Below, piece by piece: positions 11,125 through 23,529 of a stretch of 64,000 nt of DNA. The notes below the pieces were generated by a model that saw only the letters and a program-made list of their open reading frames with translations, made no database searches and was not told the DNA's origin. The stretch is taken from NCBI GenBank assembly GCA_001792895.1, contig MARA01000015.1, positions 496,001-560,000 of the forward strand, read 5' to 3'. The position numbers and the translations under genes were made by a program. Positions within the stretch are counted from its first letter, which is position 1; the number at the start of each line of letters is the position of its first letter. This DNA is from Lentinus brumalis (lineage: Eukaryota; Basidiomycota; Agaricomycetes; Polyporales; Polyporaceae).

Positions 11125-12221
11125 ATGCTGCTACTCTTCCAAGGTGCGTGCATATGGTGATCCCCCTCCATTGCGTTACAGCTGACCCGTTCTAGCTTCC
11201 TAGCTCGGCTCCCGCGATTGTTTCCGCTGTCTTCGCTTGTGTCTATGCTAGTATCTGCCTACCGAGACCCCCCCTCGGATGCACTAATACGCTACTCCTT
11301 CATGCCGCCGCTCTTCAACTTGCTGAAACGAGGTCACCGGATGCCTTGACTCCGCATACATCCTCGACACCTTCAAGCTTCGAGAGTCGCGTCATTGTGA
11401 CATGCTAAATCGTGGACCAACGCACGACCCCCCCCCCCCTGTCCCGACTGACATACGGGCACCTGAAGGAGCCTACGCTCGTACACTGGTCCGCGTTGTC
11501 GCTCTCTTGATCTTCTCTGTAATTCCACTTTCGAATGCTCTGCGACTGTGGAACTGCTGTGTATTCGCCAGCCCGTAAGCTCGATCAGTCATGCCAGAAA
11601 GCAACACGTTCGGACAGCGTCAGTCAGTATACTCGGGCCCAGCAGACTGAGACATGTAGCGGCAAGCAACGCCCCAACTCCCAAGCATCCATCCCATAAA
11701 AGCTAACAGCGAACAAATCCATTGTCTCGAGTCTTGATCCAGGGAATAGCAGGGAATAGCACGATGTGAAAGTAACTGGTAGGGCAGCGAATTACAGCAC
11801 GGGGCGGGGAGAGATATTACTACGAAGCGTCGTCCTTAATAAGCACATAAGTTAGCCGTATTGTATCAGTACGTGTTGATGTGTATGTATCTGTATCTGT
11901 ATATGTATCTGTATCGTGCACGTCTACATCGCAGTGCATCGGTGGGCGACATTAGTGTATGTGGCGCAACATGGGGGACACGGTGGAAGGGAGGAGGGAT
12001 TAAAGCCGAACGAGAGCGAAAGCGGAAAGGGAACCAGAGAGACGAGCAAAGCAGTGGAAATTGTCGTTACAGTCATGAACCGGGAGGGGGTATACGTCTG
12101 GTGAGTGCGGAAGGAGGGACGGCGAAGTGAGAGACCGTGCTGTGCACATATATATGTACACGGAATGCTCGACACCTGGAATTCAGACGGAGCAACCGCA
12201 GGTCGAGGGATGGGGGGAGCG
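11125..12221. other. Convergent 3' intergenic region with simple repeats
   Basis: Between the bL28m stop (+) and the stop of the NT-C2 gene (-). It holds a run of 12 C at 11428-11439, a short GGGAATAGCA duplication near 11741-11761 and a TGTATC-type microsatellite at about 11884-11915. No gene is supported; overlapping short open frames near 11900-12200 are antisense to, or beyond, the NT-C2 3' end. Confidence 0.55.
11884..11915. repeat. GTATCT microsatellite
   Basis: Imperfect hexamer tract (GTATGTATCTGTATCTGTAT and continuing) in the 3' intergenic space. Expected to be length-polymorphic; no functional claim. Confidence 0.7.
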
Positions 12222-13911
12222 TCAACCTTGGCGGACAGGGACCGGTACGGGAGGAGCGGGCGAGGACGGTCGGAATGTTGTGCGGGCGGGAGTATTCGGG
12301 CGACTTCGTATCTTCTGCCACCAGTGGCGATTTGATGGCATACTCGCCGCGTCCGCCGCCATCCCTGGGTCGAAGTTGGAGTGCTCGCTCGTGCTAGCCA
12401 CATAGCTCGCACTGCCGACGCTGCTATCGACCGACCGCCTCCCGTTCAACGCATGCTGGGGTTCATCGTCCCGGGTAAGTGAATCCGTGCGCTCCAGCGG
12501 AGGAGGTGCGTAGTATGTGAACGGCGTCGGTTCCGAAGACTCGCTCGCCACCGGATTGAACAGAGCCTCGATGAGATGCTCCGTCGTGCGCAAGCCATAC
12601 GAATTCGCCAGCCGGTCCGCCTGCACATGCCCGTGCTGGTCCGCGTATGGGAAGTGATTGTCGTCCTCGGGCTTGTCGGCGCCGACGTAGAGGTCCAGCT
12701 CACGCGCGAATCGGGTGTGGAAAAGTCCGTTGTCGGCGAGAATCCCGGATACCGAGGCCAGGATTTCGCCCTTGCGTAGTGGCGGTGACTTGTAGTGCTT
12801 CTCACCGCCTATGTGCTCGAGCTCGATCGTGAGCTGTGACGCACATCAGCAGGCGCATGAGTGGGAGCGGGTAACATGCGCACCTTCAAAGTCGCATTCG
12901 TCTTGCTCTGCCGGAGGAGATACCGACGAGTGACTTTGCCCGCGTCGGCGTACTCTGCGAGGTTCAAATAGACTGCTCCAAGACGCGGATGGTGTGGCGC
13001 GTCTGGATCACCGGAGATGACTCGCTGTGAGGCCAGTCAGCATGTCTGAGGGCAGCATAGGAGGCATCACAAGTAGCGCGCATATGTTCTCACTGCGCCG
13101 GAGAGGTCGCGCACGCCATTTCTGGCCGCCGTACGATGTTATCGCACCGCATGGGCGAGAGCGCGGCGATAACCCAGAGGACACGTACTCACCTGCATTA
13201 CGACGAGCTTCAGCTCGCTGGGCAAGAGGTCGCCCGTCTCGCGATGGACATCCATCTGCACCACGACGTTCACAGAGTAGTCAAACTTGACGTTGTAGTT
13301 TTGTAGTGGCATCCACGGGTCATGCCGCGCGCCTCCTGCGCCGACGTTGATGAGTCCGAATGGCCGTTGATGATGGGCGTCGGCGCATCTGTGGCGGCAC
13401 ATGAGTCCACAGCGCCGCTGAGAGAGGGGGTGAACGCACCAGGGGGATGGGCAGTCTCGAACGCGCGCTGAGCTTCGACGTCGCGCAGGCTCCTCGGGGA
13501 ATCGGCGGCGGACTGGTCGTCCTCGGCCGTGTCGTGTGTGCTGTCGCCCTCGGTCTCGTCCTCCTCGTCCATCTCGCCCTCCTCCGCTCCTGAGGCCCCC
13601 TCCACTCCGGCTGCCTTCCCTCTGCCCGACCACGTCCTGTGGCCCTTCATCTTGGCCAGCAGGCCCGAGCCTGACTGCACATTCTTGAACTTCCACCGGA
13701 CGCCAAACTCGCCTTTGATGAGCGGCACGTTCGAGAGCTGGTCGATGTGGAGATGGACTTGGAAGAGCGCATGTCGTGGGATGAGGTGCCCGAGCTGGGT
13801 GCGCAGACCGTGGCCGTGACTAGGGGATTGGGCGTGGACGACCCGCCTGAGCTCGTCGACGTCGACGCAGACATGTTGGAGTGCGGCTTCATGGCGTCGG
13901 GGAACACGCAT
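12222..13911 (-). CDS. NT-C2 (EEIG1/EHBP1 N-terminal-type C2) domain protein
   Basis: Likely membrane- or cytoskeleton-associated C2-fold protein; its cellular role in fungi is poorly defined. Four exons: 13911-13440, 13335-13193, 13024-12884 and 12833-12222. The C2 strands are recognisable in order: RHALFQVHLHIDQLSNVPL, KGEFGVRWKFKNV, an acidic insert (EEGEMDEEDETEGD), then DPWMPLQNYNVKFDYSVNVV, SELKLVVMQ, HPRLGAVYLNLAEYADAG, TRRYLLRQSKTNATLKLTIE. The C-terminal about 150 residues are a Ser/Pro-rich tail after a YGLRTTEHLIEALFNP helix. The start at 13911 is the first ATG in frame with HALFQV. All junctions keep frame with GT-AG introns of 50-170 nt. Confidence 0.82.
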
Positions 13912-14585
13912 TCCCGTAGATGATGGCAGGGACGGATATGTAACGCGGACGGGAGTGATATGTGGAACGACGAGGAAGGTGGCCACCGTCCTGCTTACCA
14001 TGGGCCTGAGGTTCAAGCGGAGCTTACATTTACCCCCAGCCGGTGGCAACTCCGCGGTACGGCCGCTGTGCGCTTGCAGGGTCGGAGAAGAGCGGAGATC
14101 GTATTCTACCTCTCAGCGGGTCTCGACTGGGCGGAAACTTGAATGCAAATGGGCTGCAGAAGTGCATCTCTCAATCGCACCGCCATGTCCAGCTGGCCAT
14201 ATTCATCGTCTTGCCCTTCGTCAATGCTGCTTTGTCGGCGTTGATCACACGACTTTCGAGGGAAAACCACGGAGAGCGCGGAACTCCAGCCGCGGAACGC
14301 ATGGCCTGAATACCTGAATACTGGGACGTTGGCCTTACCTGTCTCGTATATAAACCGGCGACAATGTTCGACAGCTGTTCCCCGCATGCTGCTCGCCAGG
14401 ATGTTTGCGCGATGACTGGGTGAGCTATTTTGCTATTGTACTGGAGCACGGCCGATTGGCGGAAATCGTAGGGCCACACCACAGTGACATCCGAGTGGCC
14501 ATCTCGGACTCCGCTCTTCTCATTAACCTCCGATATCACTTCGCTTCCAACCTCGTGCTTGTCGCGCAACTTGGGTCGGTCTACC
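13912..14585. other. Divergent promoter region
   Basis: About 670 nt between the NT-C2 start (-) and the F-box-like start (+). Open frames here are short shadows with no family match. I see no clear TATA box or repeat. Confidence 0.5.
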
Positions 14586-16404
14586 ATGATTCTCTCATCC
14601 TCTATCAGCGACGCTCTATTCATCACACTTTGGGACCACGTCCTGGGCGACCTTCCGACACACGTCGCACTGGCCCAGACATCCAAACGGCTACGCACCG
14701 TCTACACGCAGGATGATGAGATCTGGCGAGCGGCTTGCTTCGTCGCAGGATTCGGACGGCCGTTGCATCGCTCTAACGGCGCGGGTGCAGTCCATGGCTG
14801 GAGTTGGAGAAGGCTCGCCCATATCCTCGTGAGACACTCCGAGAAGTGCGAGATTGGCAGTTGCGTTAAGGCAAATACGTGTTTTGGTGAGTCAATCTCC
14901 ACCCACAATATATACCCATCGGTTTTCTTGTTGAGGAACTGCGAGGTACTGCCGTGTGGTGGTTAGTTCAGCGGGGTCCAACCACCACATGGTAGCACCT
15001 CGGGATTCCTCACGACCACAACGACAAAACTTATGAGCGTCGTCCGCTCGGTCCCGGACGCATGAATGCATAAAGTTGATCTGGGCGGGCGCATCATCTG
15101 GGCCGGTGCTGATCCCAGGTGACAGTGGTTACGGCCGCTACCTGCTCGTCGTGGCTCTTATTCTAAGTTATGAGCAAGCTATCCAAATGTTTTCCTCATT
15201 GCAAGCCCCGCCAGGCCCTGCCTGAATCGTGGCAACCTCATGCAAATAAAAATTCGCTCCGCTCCTTCGGGCGCTTATACCACGCACCGCGAGGTTATAA
15301 AGCGCAGCCTCCCACCTCTGTTCTTGGACACATAGTGTACCACAACCTGCCCGTGCGCCACAAAGCCTCACTTCGGCCTGCACACGGATGCCTCGATCCC
15401 TTGTGATTGCCCTGGACGGTGCCCCGACTTTCGGAATTGGCGGGACCACGATTCGATCGGGTAATTACGGGGTCACCTGACGGAGCTCACCGTCACTTGT
15501 GGGTGTCAGTGACCGCGTCATCTTTCGGACCTTGAGACTGCTGGTCGTGTGGCTAAGTTGCGCATTTGCAGAGGGATTGTGGACAAGACGCGGTGCGCAC
15601 CTACCAAGCTCTCCCGCGCGTTCCCATGCCTCCATTGCCGTCTCAGCAGCTACTTTCTTCTCTAGTTCGGAGAGTTGACCCCAGATGTCTCCACAGCCGA
15701 ACGTTACGAGGATTTCACGTATACGCGAGTACGAGCTCTACATCCCCACCATCCGGTCGAGTTCCATCCGCTATACTTCTACCTGCATTTCTCGCAGAAC
15801 CATCAAGCGTCGTCTCACCATCGCCGCACGGTCTCTACTTACTTGCCGACACCTTCGCCGTCTCCATCTCCCACACCGCCAGCCTCCATTCCAGACGCCG
15901 TATCTATCCTGCTCACGCATCTTCCAACCTTCCCGGAGTGCCGATATGCGCAATACGGCCCGCTGTGTAGCCACCCCAACGCGTCCTGTGTATTCGCCAC
16001 TTTCCCTCCCGTCCCGCGACTAGAGTTCGAGAACGGGGACGGTGAGGTTTTTATGGTAGTGGAGAACCCAGGGGGCTGTACTGTGCTGGATGTGAATCGT
16101 GCTCTTGCGCAATTGTAAGTCGACACGTATGCCTCCTTCGCTTGCGACCGCTCACATGGTCCTCGTCTGAGCAGAATACCGCTCGATCAGTATCACCTTG
16201 AGGTTGCACACAGTCATTACCAAGACCTCGCGCTCGCCTCTGGCATGTCGATATCACAATATGCGAACGCGATATCACGCGAGAGAGGCTTCCTGGGCGA
16301 CCATGAGTACGTACCTACTTCGCGAAGTGTTCACGCGCGCGCTTACGATAATGCCTTTCTCCCTCAGGTACCCTTTCCTTCAGCACATCGTTGCTAACAT
16401 GTAA
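14586..16404 (+). CDS. F-box-like protein (gene model partly unresolved)
   Basis: Probable substrate-recognition subunit of an SCF ubiquitin ligase; the N-terminus reads as a divergent F-box (SISDALFITLWDHVLGDLP...ALAQTSKRLRTVY). Exon 1 is 14586-14886 with donor GGTGAGTC. A middle exon near 15168-15406 carries SLRSFGRLYHAPRGYKAQPP and seems to use a weak acceptor. A further exon from about 15566 contains RDCGQDAVRTYQALPRVPMP and VRALHPHHPVEFHPLYFYLH; the frame changes near 15670 without an obvious intron, so one or two bases may be missing or added. The last junctions are clear: 16116/16175 gives QLIPLDQYHLEVAHSHYQDL, and a GTACGT donor at about 16305 joins to YPFLQHIVANM and the stop. The substrate is unknown. 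Confidence 0.5.
14943..15001 (+). other. Pre-miRNA-like hairpin in F-box gene intron 1
   Basis: The arms 14943-14964 and 14980-15001 form a 22-bp stem with a 15-nt loop. Read as plus-strand RNA, 21 of 22 positions pair, two of them as G-U wobbles, with a single A-C mismatch. A milRNA precursor, a structured intron element or a tiny inverted-repeat transposon are all possible. Confidence 0.45.
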
Positions 16405-16694
16405 TCGTCGGGGTTCGCGAGTGGAACTACACTGCGCACTGGTTTCGAGGGTCTCGCAGCAGGCGCTGCGCGTTGTATGATGGGTTTGCGCTGTATTACT
16501 ATTTCTTGTGGGTAAACTGATAATTCCGAGTCTGTGCGAACGCAATGTTGTTGCATGCGGATCCGAAGATGGACCACGCACCGACATCGGGACCGAGCGG
16601 ATGCCATCAACTTCAAGCATACATCCCATAACGCCATATACGGGTGTTTGTCTCTAAGTTTCCTCGCGTCATCTCATCCGTTCAATTGCGACCT

Positions 16695-17024
16695 CTAGCT
16701 CATAGGAGCTTTAGGAGGGCCGCCGCCGCTCAGGTGAGTATAGTCGTCGTATGTCGCGCTGACCCGATTGACCCATGACGTGCCCGCCAGAACTTGGTGC
16801 TCCCACGTTGGTTCTCGAGACCATGCGTCGCTGCCGTCAAGAACTGTCCCTTGTCGACCGTTCATTGTGAACATGTCTACTTGGCACCTGATCTCAGCAT
16901 GCGCTGTGTAACTCAAGCGGCGCAGACGGACGGCGAATGTGGAGACCGTGTAATCGCACGCTGGGCCGAGGGTCGCTCCAGCCCCCCGACTCTTTGTGTC
17001 CGTCGTCTTCCTCAGCGGATTGCA
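16695..17024 (-). CDS. Small uncharacterised gene
   Basis: Weak model with no recognised family. The ATG at 17024 opens MQSAEEDDGHKESGGWSDPR and continues PSVRLH. A 43-nt GT-AG intron would join it to AHAEIRCQVDMFTMNGRQGT, followed by TSWVNRVSATYDDYTHLSGG and a stop at 16695. The predicted product is about 95 residues, acidic at the N-terminus, with no signal peptide or membrane segment. Further minus-strand open frames at 17037-17264 and 17251-17556 read fairly smoothly and could be upstream exons of the same gene, but I could not join them in frame. Confidence 0.28.
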   Translation of the reverse strand, partial: CNPLRKTTDTKSRGAGATLGPACDYTVSTFAVRLRRLSYTAHAEIRCQVDMFTMNGRQGTVLDGSDAWSREPTWEHQVLAGTSWVNRVSATYDDYTHLSGGGPPKAPMS

Positions 17025-18183
17025 TGAATGAGTGGGTCACCAGCCCCGAGGCGCATCGCCCATTCCGCAGCGCGCGATGAAGAAGAATTCAGCGAAGCTT
17101 GGGCAGCGGCTTGCTGACCCCGTCGGCGTTGCTCCGAGTAGAGTGTACGACTTGCCCCTGGCTCCGCCAGCATGACCGTCTATGGTGTGTGGCACATCCA
17201 CGCGACCTGCAACTGCTTCTCTGCTTATCTCTGCGCTCGGTAGCTTCTGATCAACAAATTCCATATGAGGTGCTCAGCGTGTTCCCTGTCGACTTCGTCA
17301 GAGTCCGCGCTTTGCTACGAGGGCCGAGGACGACTACTTTGAATCGCCCCAAAGTCCGCCGGATTGGTATGTATGGGTTGGCGATACACCCTGCGTAGGT
17401 TGCGTTGATCATCTCGATGAAGGAGAAGCATCGAGATTTGTAGTCCATCCCGGCGCTAAGAAGATTGTCCGGTGGTCGGTACAACAGCGCTGAGCGCGGG
17501 AGTGGTTGACCTGGTGCGTCTCTCTCATTCTGCATCCTTTGACGTTCAGATAGCAACTTGACATCGCCTAGTCAGTAGCACGGCAGAAGACGTCATGAGG
17601 ATGTTCCTCGCTGCTCGCGCCGGATGTGACACGCCTGCTCGATTCGGGGCACTCTGTAGCCGCTACAAGGCTCACTGCAAGTTCCGATAGTGAGCAGCGT
17701 TACCGCGTTCCAATCCCGGGATCACAGGGGGCGGACGGACGCTGACAGCTAACAGCTCAACTCGCCCCATTTCACACCTTGGCCTCCGAATGGGTGCTTT
17801 CATGCCAACCAATTGAGAAGACATACCTCGACTTCCTTGGCTTGGCGGCATCACGATGGCACCTTGTACCGCCATCTCTCACCGCCCATCGCTGTGAAAT
17901 GGCGCGTACTGGCGTGCTGATATCCACTGAACCCCGACATATGCAGCAAGAAGACGTTTCGATTATTTCATTCGTGCCGCCCGGAACTGCGGCATCTCAC
18001 CTCGCTATCTGCGTGCTCCCGGATCCGCGCCTCTCGCGCCTTTCGCCCTCTGATGCTGTTCACGCCCCGCCGCTCTCGGTGACGGATTTCCGTGATGGAA
18101 CACTCTTCCCTTCTCGCGGGCATGCCGGCTGCAATGCCGCGCTTCCCGTCTCGAGCTTTGCGCTTACCTGACTCCAGGATGCG
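17025..18183. other. Mostly unassigned DNA upstream of the first aspartic protease
   Basis: Contains the minus-strand frames mentioned for the small gene and, on the plus strand, a 130-codon open frame (17779-18171) that ends where the protease promoter begins. No domain is recognised. The right end is the probable promoter of the protease. Confidence 0.35.
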
Positions 18184-18190
18184 TATATAA
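18184..18190 (+). promoter_or_regulatory. TATA box of aspartic protease 1
   Basis: TATATAA lies 77-83 nt upstream of the ATG at 18267, a usual distance for a strongly expressed fungal secreted enzyme. Confidence 0.6.
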
Positions 18191-18266
18191 GGATGGCGGA
18201 CATACTGACCTTACCCCCAGACTCAGCTGAGCATCCGCTTCACCGAGTCCCAGACGCAGTCCAGCC

Positions 18267-19918
18267 ATGCTCGCTCGCCTCTCTCTCCTCCTCGCCCTCA
18301 CCACGGCGGCGGTCACGGTCGCTGCGAAGCCGATCGTCATCCGCGACTCGCCTATCACCCTCCCCATCGCGCGCCGGTTCAACCTCACTGGCGTCCCGAG
18401 CATCCTGAAGCAGGACCAGGCGCGTGCCAAGGTGCTCAAGGCGCGGTCGCAGGGCCAGGGCAAGGGCGCGAGCCCCAAGAAGGCGGCCGTCTTCCCCGTC
18501 GATGTGACGAACCAGGCGGTAGACTACACCGTCAGCGTGGGCGTCGGCACGCCGCCGACATTCTACGACCTGATCGTCGATACTGGCAGCTCGAACACGT
18601 GGGTCGGGGCTGGCAAGGCGTACGTGGAGACCAGCAGCAGTGTGGACACCGGCGACGAGGTGGTGAGTAGGGTTCAGGCTATCTTATCGGTGACGTATCC
18701 GGTCCTCATCGTGTTTTTGTAGCTGGTCGAATACGGCTCGGGTCTCTTTTTCGGTGAGCCTCCCACTATGATTAGCTAGCGCCCTCGTACTGAGGTCCAG
18801 TGCAGGCGAGCAGCTCATTGACACCGTCACGATTGGCGACCTCGTCATTGAGAACCAGGGCGTTGGTGCTGCTGAGCTCGCCTTCGGCTTCGACGGTGTC
18901 GACGGCATCCTTGGGTACGTCCTGAGAACTGCCCTTTGACCTGCACATCAGACGATTGCTCATTGCGCTTTTCAGCATCGGGCCTGTCGACCTGACGGAG
19001 GGTACCACCTCAAGTGGTGAGGAGATCCCCACTGTCCTCGACTCTGCATTCTCCCAGGGCTCTATCGACGCCAACGTCATCGGCGTCTCGTTCGCGCCCA
19101 CCACCGAGCTCGAGGTCACCAACGGTGTCCTCACCTTCGGTGGTGTGGACGACAGTAAATACACCGGCGAAATCGCTTACGTGTATGTCGTCGACCATTC
19201 TGCTCTCACGACAGGAGTACTGACTTGTTTCCTTGTAGCCCGATCACCTCTACGTCTCCTGCGTCGGCGTACGTCGGTATCGACCAGTCCATCACCTATG
19301 GCGCTGCTGGCACCACGATCCTTCCCTTGACTGCTGGTATCACCGACACCGGTACCACTCTTATAATCATCGCCAGCGGTGCGTGGTTCTCTGCTACTGG
19401 TCGAGTTTTATACCCCGATCTGACGGTCCGACACAGATGCCTTCGCTGTATACCAGAACGTCACGGGCGGAGTTCCTGACAACAACACTGGTCTTCTGAA
19501 GATCACTCAGGAGCAGTTCGACAACCTCGAGAGCCTGTTCTTCCACATCGGCGACGTAAGTCCAGAAAGCCATGACGGTACCAGACCATATTGCTGACCT
19601 GTCGCATTTGCAGAACACCTACGAGTTCACCGCCAACGCACAGATCTGGCCCCGTGCTGTACGTCCCGTTGTCTTTGCTCAGGGTTTTCCAAAAACCCAG
19701 ATCTGACGTTCATCACTCGTCCCCAGCTCAACACAGCGATTGGCGGCGACGAGGACTCGGTCTACCTGATCGTTGCCGACCTCGGCTCTGACAGCGGCGA
19801 GGGTCTCGACTTCATCGACGGCTTCTCCTTCCTCGAGCGGTTCTACTACGTCTACGACGTCGCCGGCAGCCGTGTCGGCTTTGCCACCACGGAGTTCACG
19901 AATGCGACCACCAATTAA
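18267..19918 (+). CDS. Secreted aspartic protease 1, family A1 (polyporopepsin-like)
   Basis: Extracellular pepsin-fold endopeptidase. It has a signal peptide (MLARLSLLLALTTAAVTVA), a propeptide with ITLPIARRFNLTG and the first catalytic aspartate in LIVDTGSSNTWVGAGKAY. The flap region is VEYGSGLFFGE and the second aspartate is in TAGITDTGTTLIII. The C-terminus is FIDGFSFLERFYYVYDVAGS then VGFATTEFTNATTN. Eight exons: 18267-18662, 18723-18753, 18806-18914, 18976-19182, 19239-19378, 19437-19555, 19614-19658 and 19727-19918, all GT-AG and frame-preserving. The few cysteines and the layout match basidiomycete polyporopepsin-type enzymes. Two close paralogues on the other strand lie at 39.5-44 kb, so this is one end of a split cluster. 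The MCU array begins about 200 nt after its stop. Confidence 0.93.
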
Positions 19919-20225
19919 ATTATTCCTATCTGTCGACGCAATATACTTATACATACCACACACATATCCGGAAATACCCTTCGTCCGAGTCTGATCAAGT
20001 ATGCGGGTATATGTCCTCGGAGCGCTTCTAGTAATAGGTGAACAACATCTGCGCTGCGACGACCTGCAAATCTAGACCCGAGCGCGGACTCGGCGGAGAA
20101 GTGAAGAACCGGATTAGGCAGTGGAAGCGCCGGAAGGCCACTACGTCATTGCCGCTCGCCTCTCATCAACCTGCAGCCCACACCCAGGCACACGACATGT
20201 CTCCTCCTGCTTCCTCCCATCATCC

Positions 20226-21953
20226 ATGACTTGTGGCTTTGCGCTCTCTAACCTCAGAGGCACGGTAATACGTTCATTACGCATACATCCGCTTTCTCTC
20301 GCCACCATCGGACTCAAAGCGGGATGCAGTCGACACTCGTTGCTCCAGGACACACTCACTGCGACTAGACGGATCTCGACGCTTCAGCTAACTCAGAATA
20401 CAAGCCTTAGAAGACTGCGAAGCAGACGGCTTTCAACAACGCCACAGGAGGTCGAAAACACCAACGTTGGGCACTCCCGGTTCCTTGCGGAAGCATCCAA
20501 GGACGAGAAATGGAGCCAGGGAGCAGCGGACAGAAACCCTGCAGACGTAGCAGAAGTGACGAGCGAAGACTTTGACTCGATCACAGAGGGCAAAGGTGTG
20601 TGTCCAATTCTACGAGAACGCCCTAGCGACTCGGACTAGGACCTGTGTGCGGCGGACTGTTGAGGGACAATTAGCTGGACAACGCAGCCTCAAGAGAGAT
20701 CCCAGAACCGCGCTCGTCTCTCGAACTAGACGAGCGGCGCATTCCTGAACTTCTTTTTCCAACCCGCACGCTCACCGTCGTCATCGCGCATGGCTACGCC
20801 CGTCTCCGCGGCCGCTCGCCCGAGTCTGCACCTTCCGATGACCTCAGCCGGCGGGCGTGTGGCTGACGGTGACACCCTGGTCCGAGGACTGTCCGCCCGG
20901 CATATATTCCAGTCGGCCTGCCTGTTTGCAAAGGTGGGGCCGTGCATGCGCTACAGGTTGTGGAGTGAGCATGGCAAGGCGTTACACCCACTTCACCAGC
21001 GCCGGCGGAATGTCCTGGTGGATCTGATTTTCTGAATCCCTCGCACGAACTCAATGCTAATATTTGCCCAGGGAAACTATCCCCGACCTCGTCGCACTTG
21101 TTCAAGCTCATTATTCCACTGAACCACGGGAGAAGACACGGAGACGGCCGCGCACGAACACCCCGCCCACCGTCTTCCTCCTGCACCCGTCCCAGCCGCT
21201 CTCGCACGTGAGCAGACTCATCCTCGCCTCCCTCGCGCCCGCCACGCCGTCCATATCGTTCCAGAGCAAGACCCCCGCGGGCACACGATCCAGTGGTCCG
21301 ACTCGACCGACGTGCAGGACTTCATCCGCGACGCCGCGCGCACACGCGAGTTCACCGTCTGCATCACGGACCCGGGCGAGGACGAGCCGCACACGACCAT
21401 CCCCGTCGAGGTCCCCACGTTCGCGGACCGCACGCGCTTCCTCCGGCGGCGGCTCGCGGTCGTCGAGGAGGAGCTCGCGCAGATGGAGGCCCTCAAACAG
21501 GCCTGCGACGACGAGGCGCACCGCGGCGCGCGCAGGATGGCGCTCGGGGGCTTCGGCATCCTCGTCGTGTACTGGGGCGCGGTCGCGCGGCTCACGTTCT
21601 GGGACTATGGGTGGGACGTCATGGAGCCGATCACGTACCTCTCGGGGCTGTCTATGGTCATCCTCGGCTACCTCTGGTGCGTATCCCTCAGCTTACGGCG
21701 GATGATTGCGCTCACACGCGTGTCGAACAGGTTCTTGTACCGCGGACGCGAGGTGTCCTACTCGTCTGTCCTGCACCACTCCGTCTCGGCGCGTCGAGAC
21801 GCACTTTACAAGTCGCGCGGGCTGGATATCGACCGGTGGATGGATCTCGTGAGCGAGGCGAAGAGCATTCGGAGGGGCAAGGTGCGTGGACAGCGTGTGG
21901 TAGTACGCGAATATATTTTTTCGACGCAGCAGACGCTCGGGGGCGGCGAGTAG
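20226..21953 (+). pseudogene. MCU copy A: 3'-truncated and frameshifted mitochondrial calcium uniporter
   Basis: Exon 1 20226-20595 encodes a mitochondrial-type N-terminus (MTCGFALSNLRGTVIRSL...). Exon 2 is 21072-21676 and exon 3 begins at 21731. Exon 2 is 605 nt against 607 nt in the other two copies: one base is missing near 21160 (CCCCGCCC against CCCCCACCC) and one near 21273 (ACCCCCGC against ACGCCCCGC). The WDVMEPITYLSG pore motif is still present downstream. After KSIRR the native coiled-coil C-terminus is lost and replaced by about 24 spacer-encoded residues before a stop at 21953. I call it a pseudogene because of truncation plus two shifts, although base-calling errors could explain the shifts. 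Confidence 0.75.
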
Positions 21954-23529
21954 CCTCGTGGTGTGGCTAGCGGGCGGGTCCGACTCGGAGCTGGCGGCGT
22001 GCCTGGCCGCTGCATTGGGCAGGCGAGAATTGCCCTCCAGAGCAGGATTCTTTGCCTCAGGACAGTTCGTGGGGTGTATCCCGCGGTGTGGACGTCGCGG
22101 GGCACATGGTGCATTGCGCCGTACGTGCTGCTCTGCGCCGTACGGGCGGGTCGTGGCGGGAAGGAAATATTTCTGGCCCGAGCTCAGGTGCGTCTCAGCA
22201 GCCGGCGCATCATCGTCGCTCACTCTCTATATCTACGCAGGCTACGGACCGGTGGAACATGGGGATGCTGGGAGGAGAGGCTGCGAAAAGAATGGGAGTG
22301 GGGTTGAGCAGGAGCACCTCTCCGTGTCGCTCTCTCGCGAGGGACCGTTCGCCGGCTCAGGCAATGTTCGGCACACGTTCACACAGTACGGCATTTTTGT
22401 TTCGCACGAGATATCTTCATTCGCTCACAGACAGGCACAGTACACATAGGGAACTCGAATGGCATATCGACCTCGTCATTCGCGCTGCAGCCGCCGCATA
22501 GTATGCCAGCGTCCTCTACTCGACGACCACAATGACGACTACTGTGCGTACAAAGGACCCGGACACGAACATCGGTAACTACACGACGACGACATACACG
22601 ACCAGCGCATCCGCAGCTCCTCAGCATCCTCCGGGTCCTCCGCCATGCCCTGTCGCTGCCGACGTGCGCTGTTACTGCACCAGGGACTCGGACGATTCCG
22701 CTATCATCGAGTCGAGAGGGAAGGTGAAACGGCACGGCGACGGGCCAGAAGGACAAGCCCGGAAACCTCAGCTCGAACCGCGTGCGTTGTCTCCTCCTTT
22801 CCGCCGGGAAATCGCGCTCTACGGTGAGTCGCCGTCACCAGCTGCATTGGCGACGAAACTTGAACGCTTCTCACAATCATCACCGTATTCCCGTCCTCCA
22901 TCCCTGCAGCTTTGCGCGTGTCGTCTCCCTGCAGCTCGTCATCGTCAGGAGGCGGTCAGTACGCACAGTTTGTCAATCTGGTCAGAACACTTATCGAATG
23001 CGTAGGCTGTCGGCACTCACCAGATGCTCTCCGCCACGAGCACTCACTCCCGCCTCCCCTGCCCTCGTGTGGCACGATGTGCGCCGCTGCGCCGTGCTTG
23101 AGAGCAGAACCTGGTAGCCGGAAGGGCTGCCGGCGAGCCAGAAGGACGGTTTCGAGCGACGGATAGCAAGGACGGAACTAGCAGACCGGTGAGGAGGTGG
23201 TGGTGGGCAGAACCCCCTCACAACCGCTGCACCCCCGGAATCGGATTCATTTCAGGAACCCACACGCGCGACATCGAATCCTTCTCAGCAACTCTCACGG
23301 CGACTTATTGCAGATCTCGATTCTCGCGTGCAGCACGCTCGAAGCGGAACTCTGCCGTCTCTCGGCTCACTCCCACGCGGTCTAGACAAATTCAAGGTGC
23401 GTTCATTCATGCATCAAGTCCTCTGAGCAGTATTCGCCTGCGAGGAAGTCGCACAAACGAGACCAATACAACAATCGAGACCTACAGGAACTCATGGACG
23501 ACTCTGTGCTACGGGGCTGCGCTGAGCAC

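Noticed and set aside
17779..18171. 130-codon plus-strand open frame before aspartic protease 1
   Set aside because: Ends at the protease TATA region, no domain and no splice support; better read as upstream promoter sequence.
20790..21035. 81-codon open frame (MATPVSAAARPSLHL) repeated at 29335 and 37922
   Set aside because: It lies in intron 1 of each MCU copy. Conservation is explained by the duplication, and no family or independent promoter is visible.
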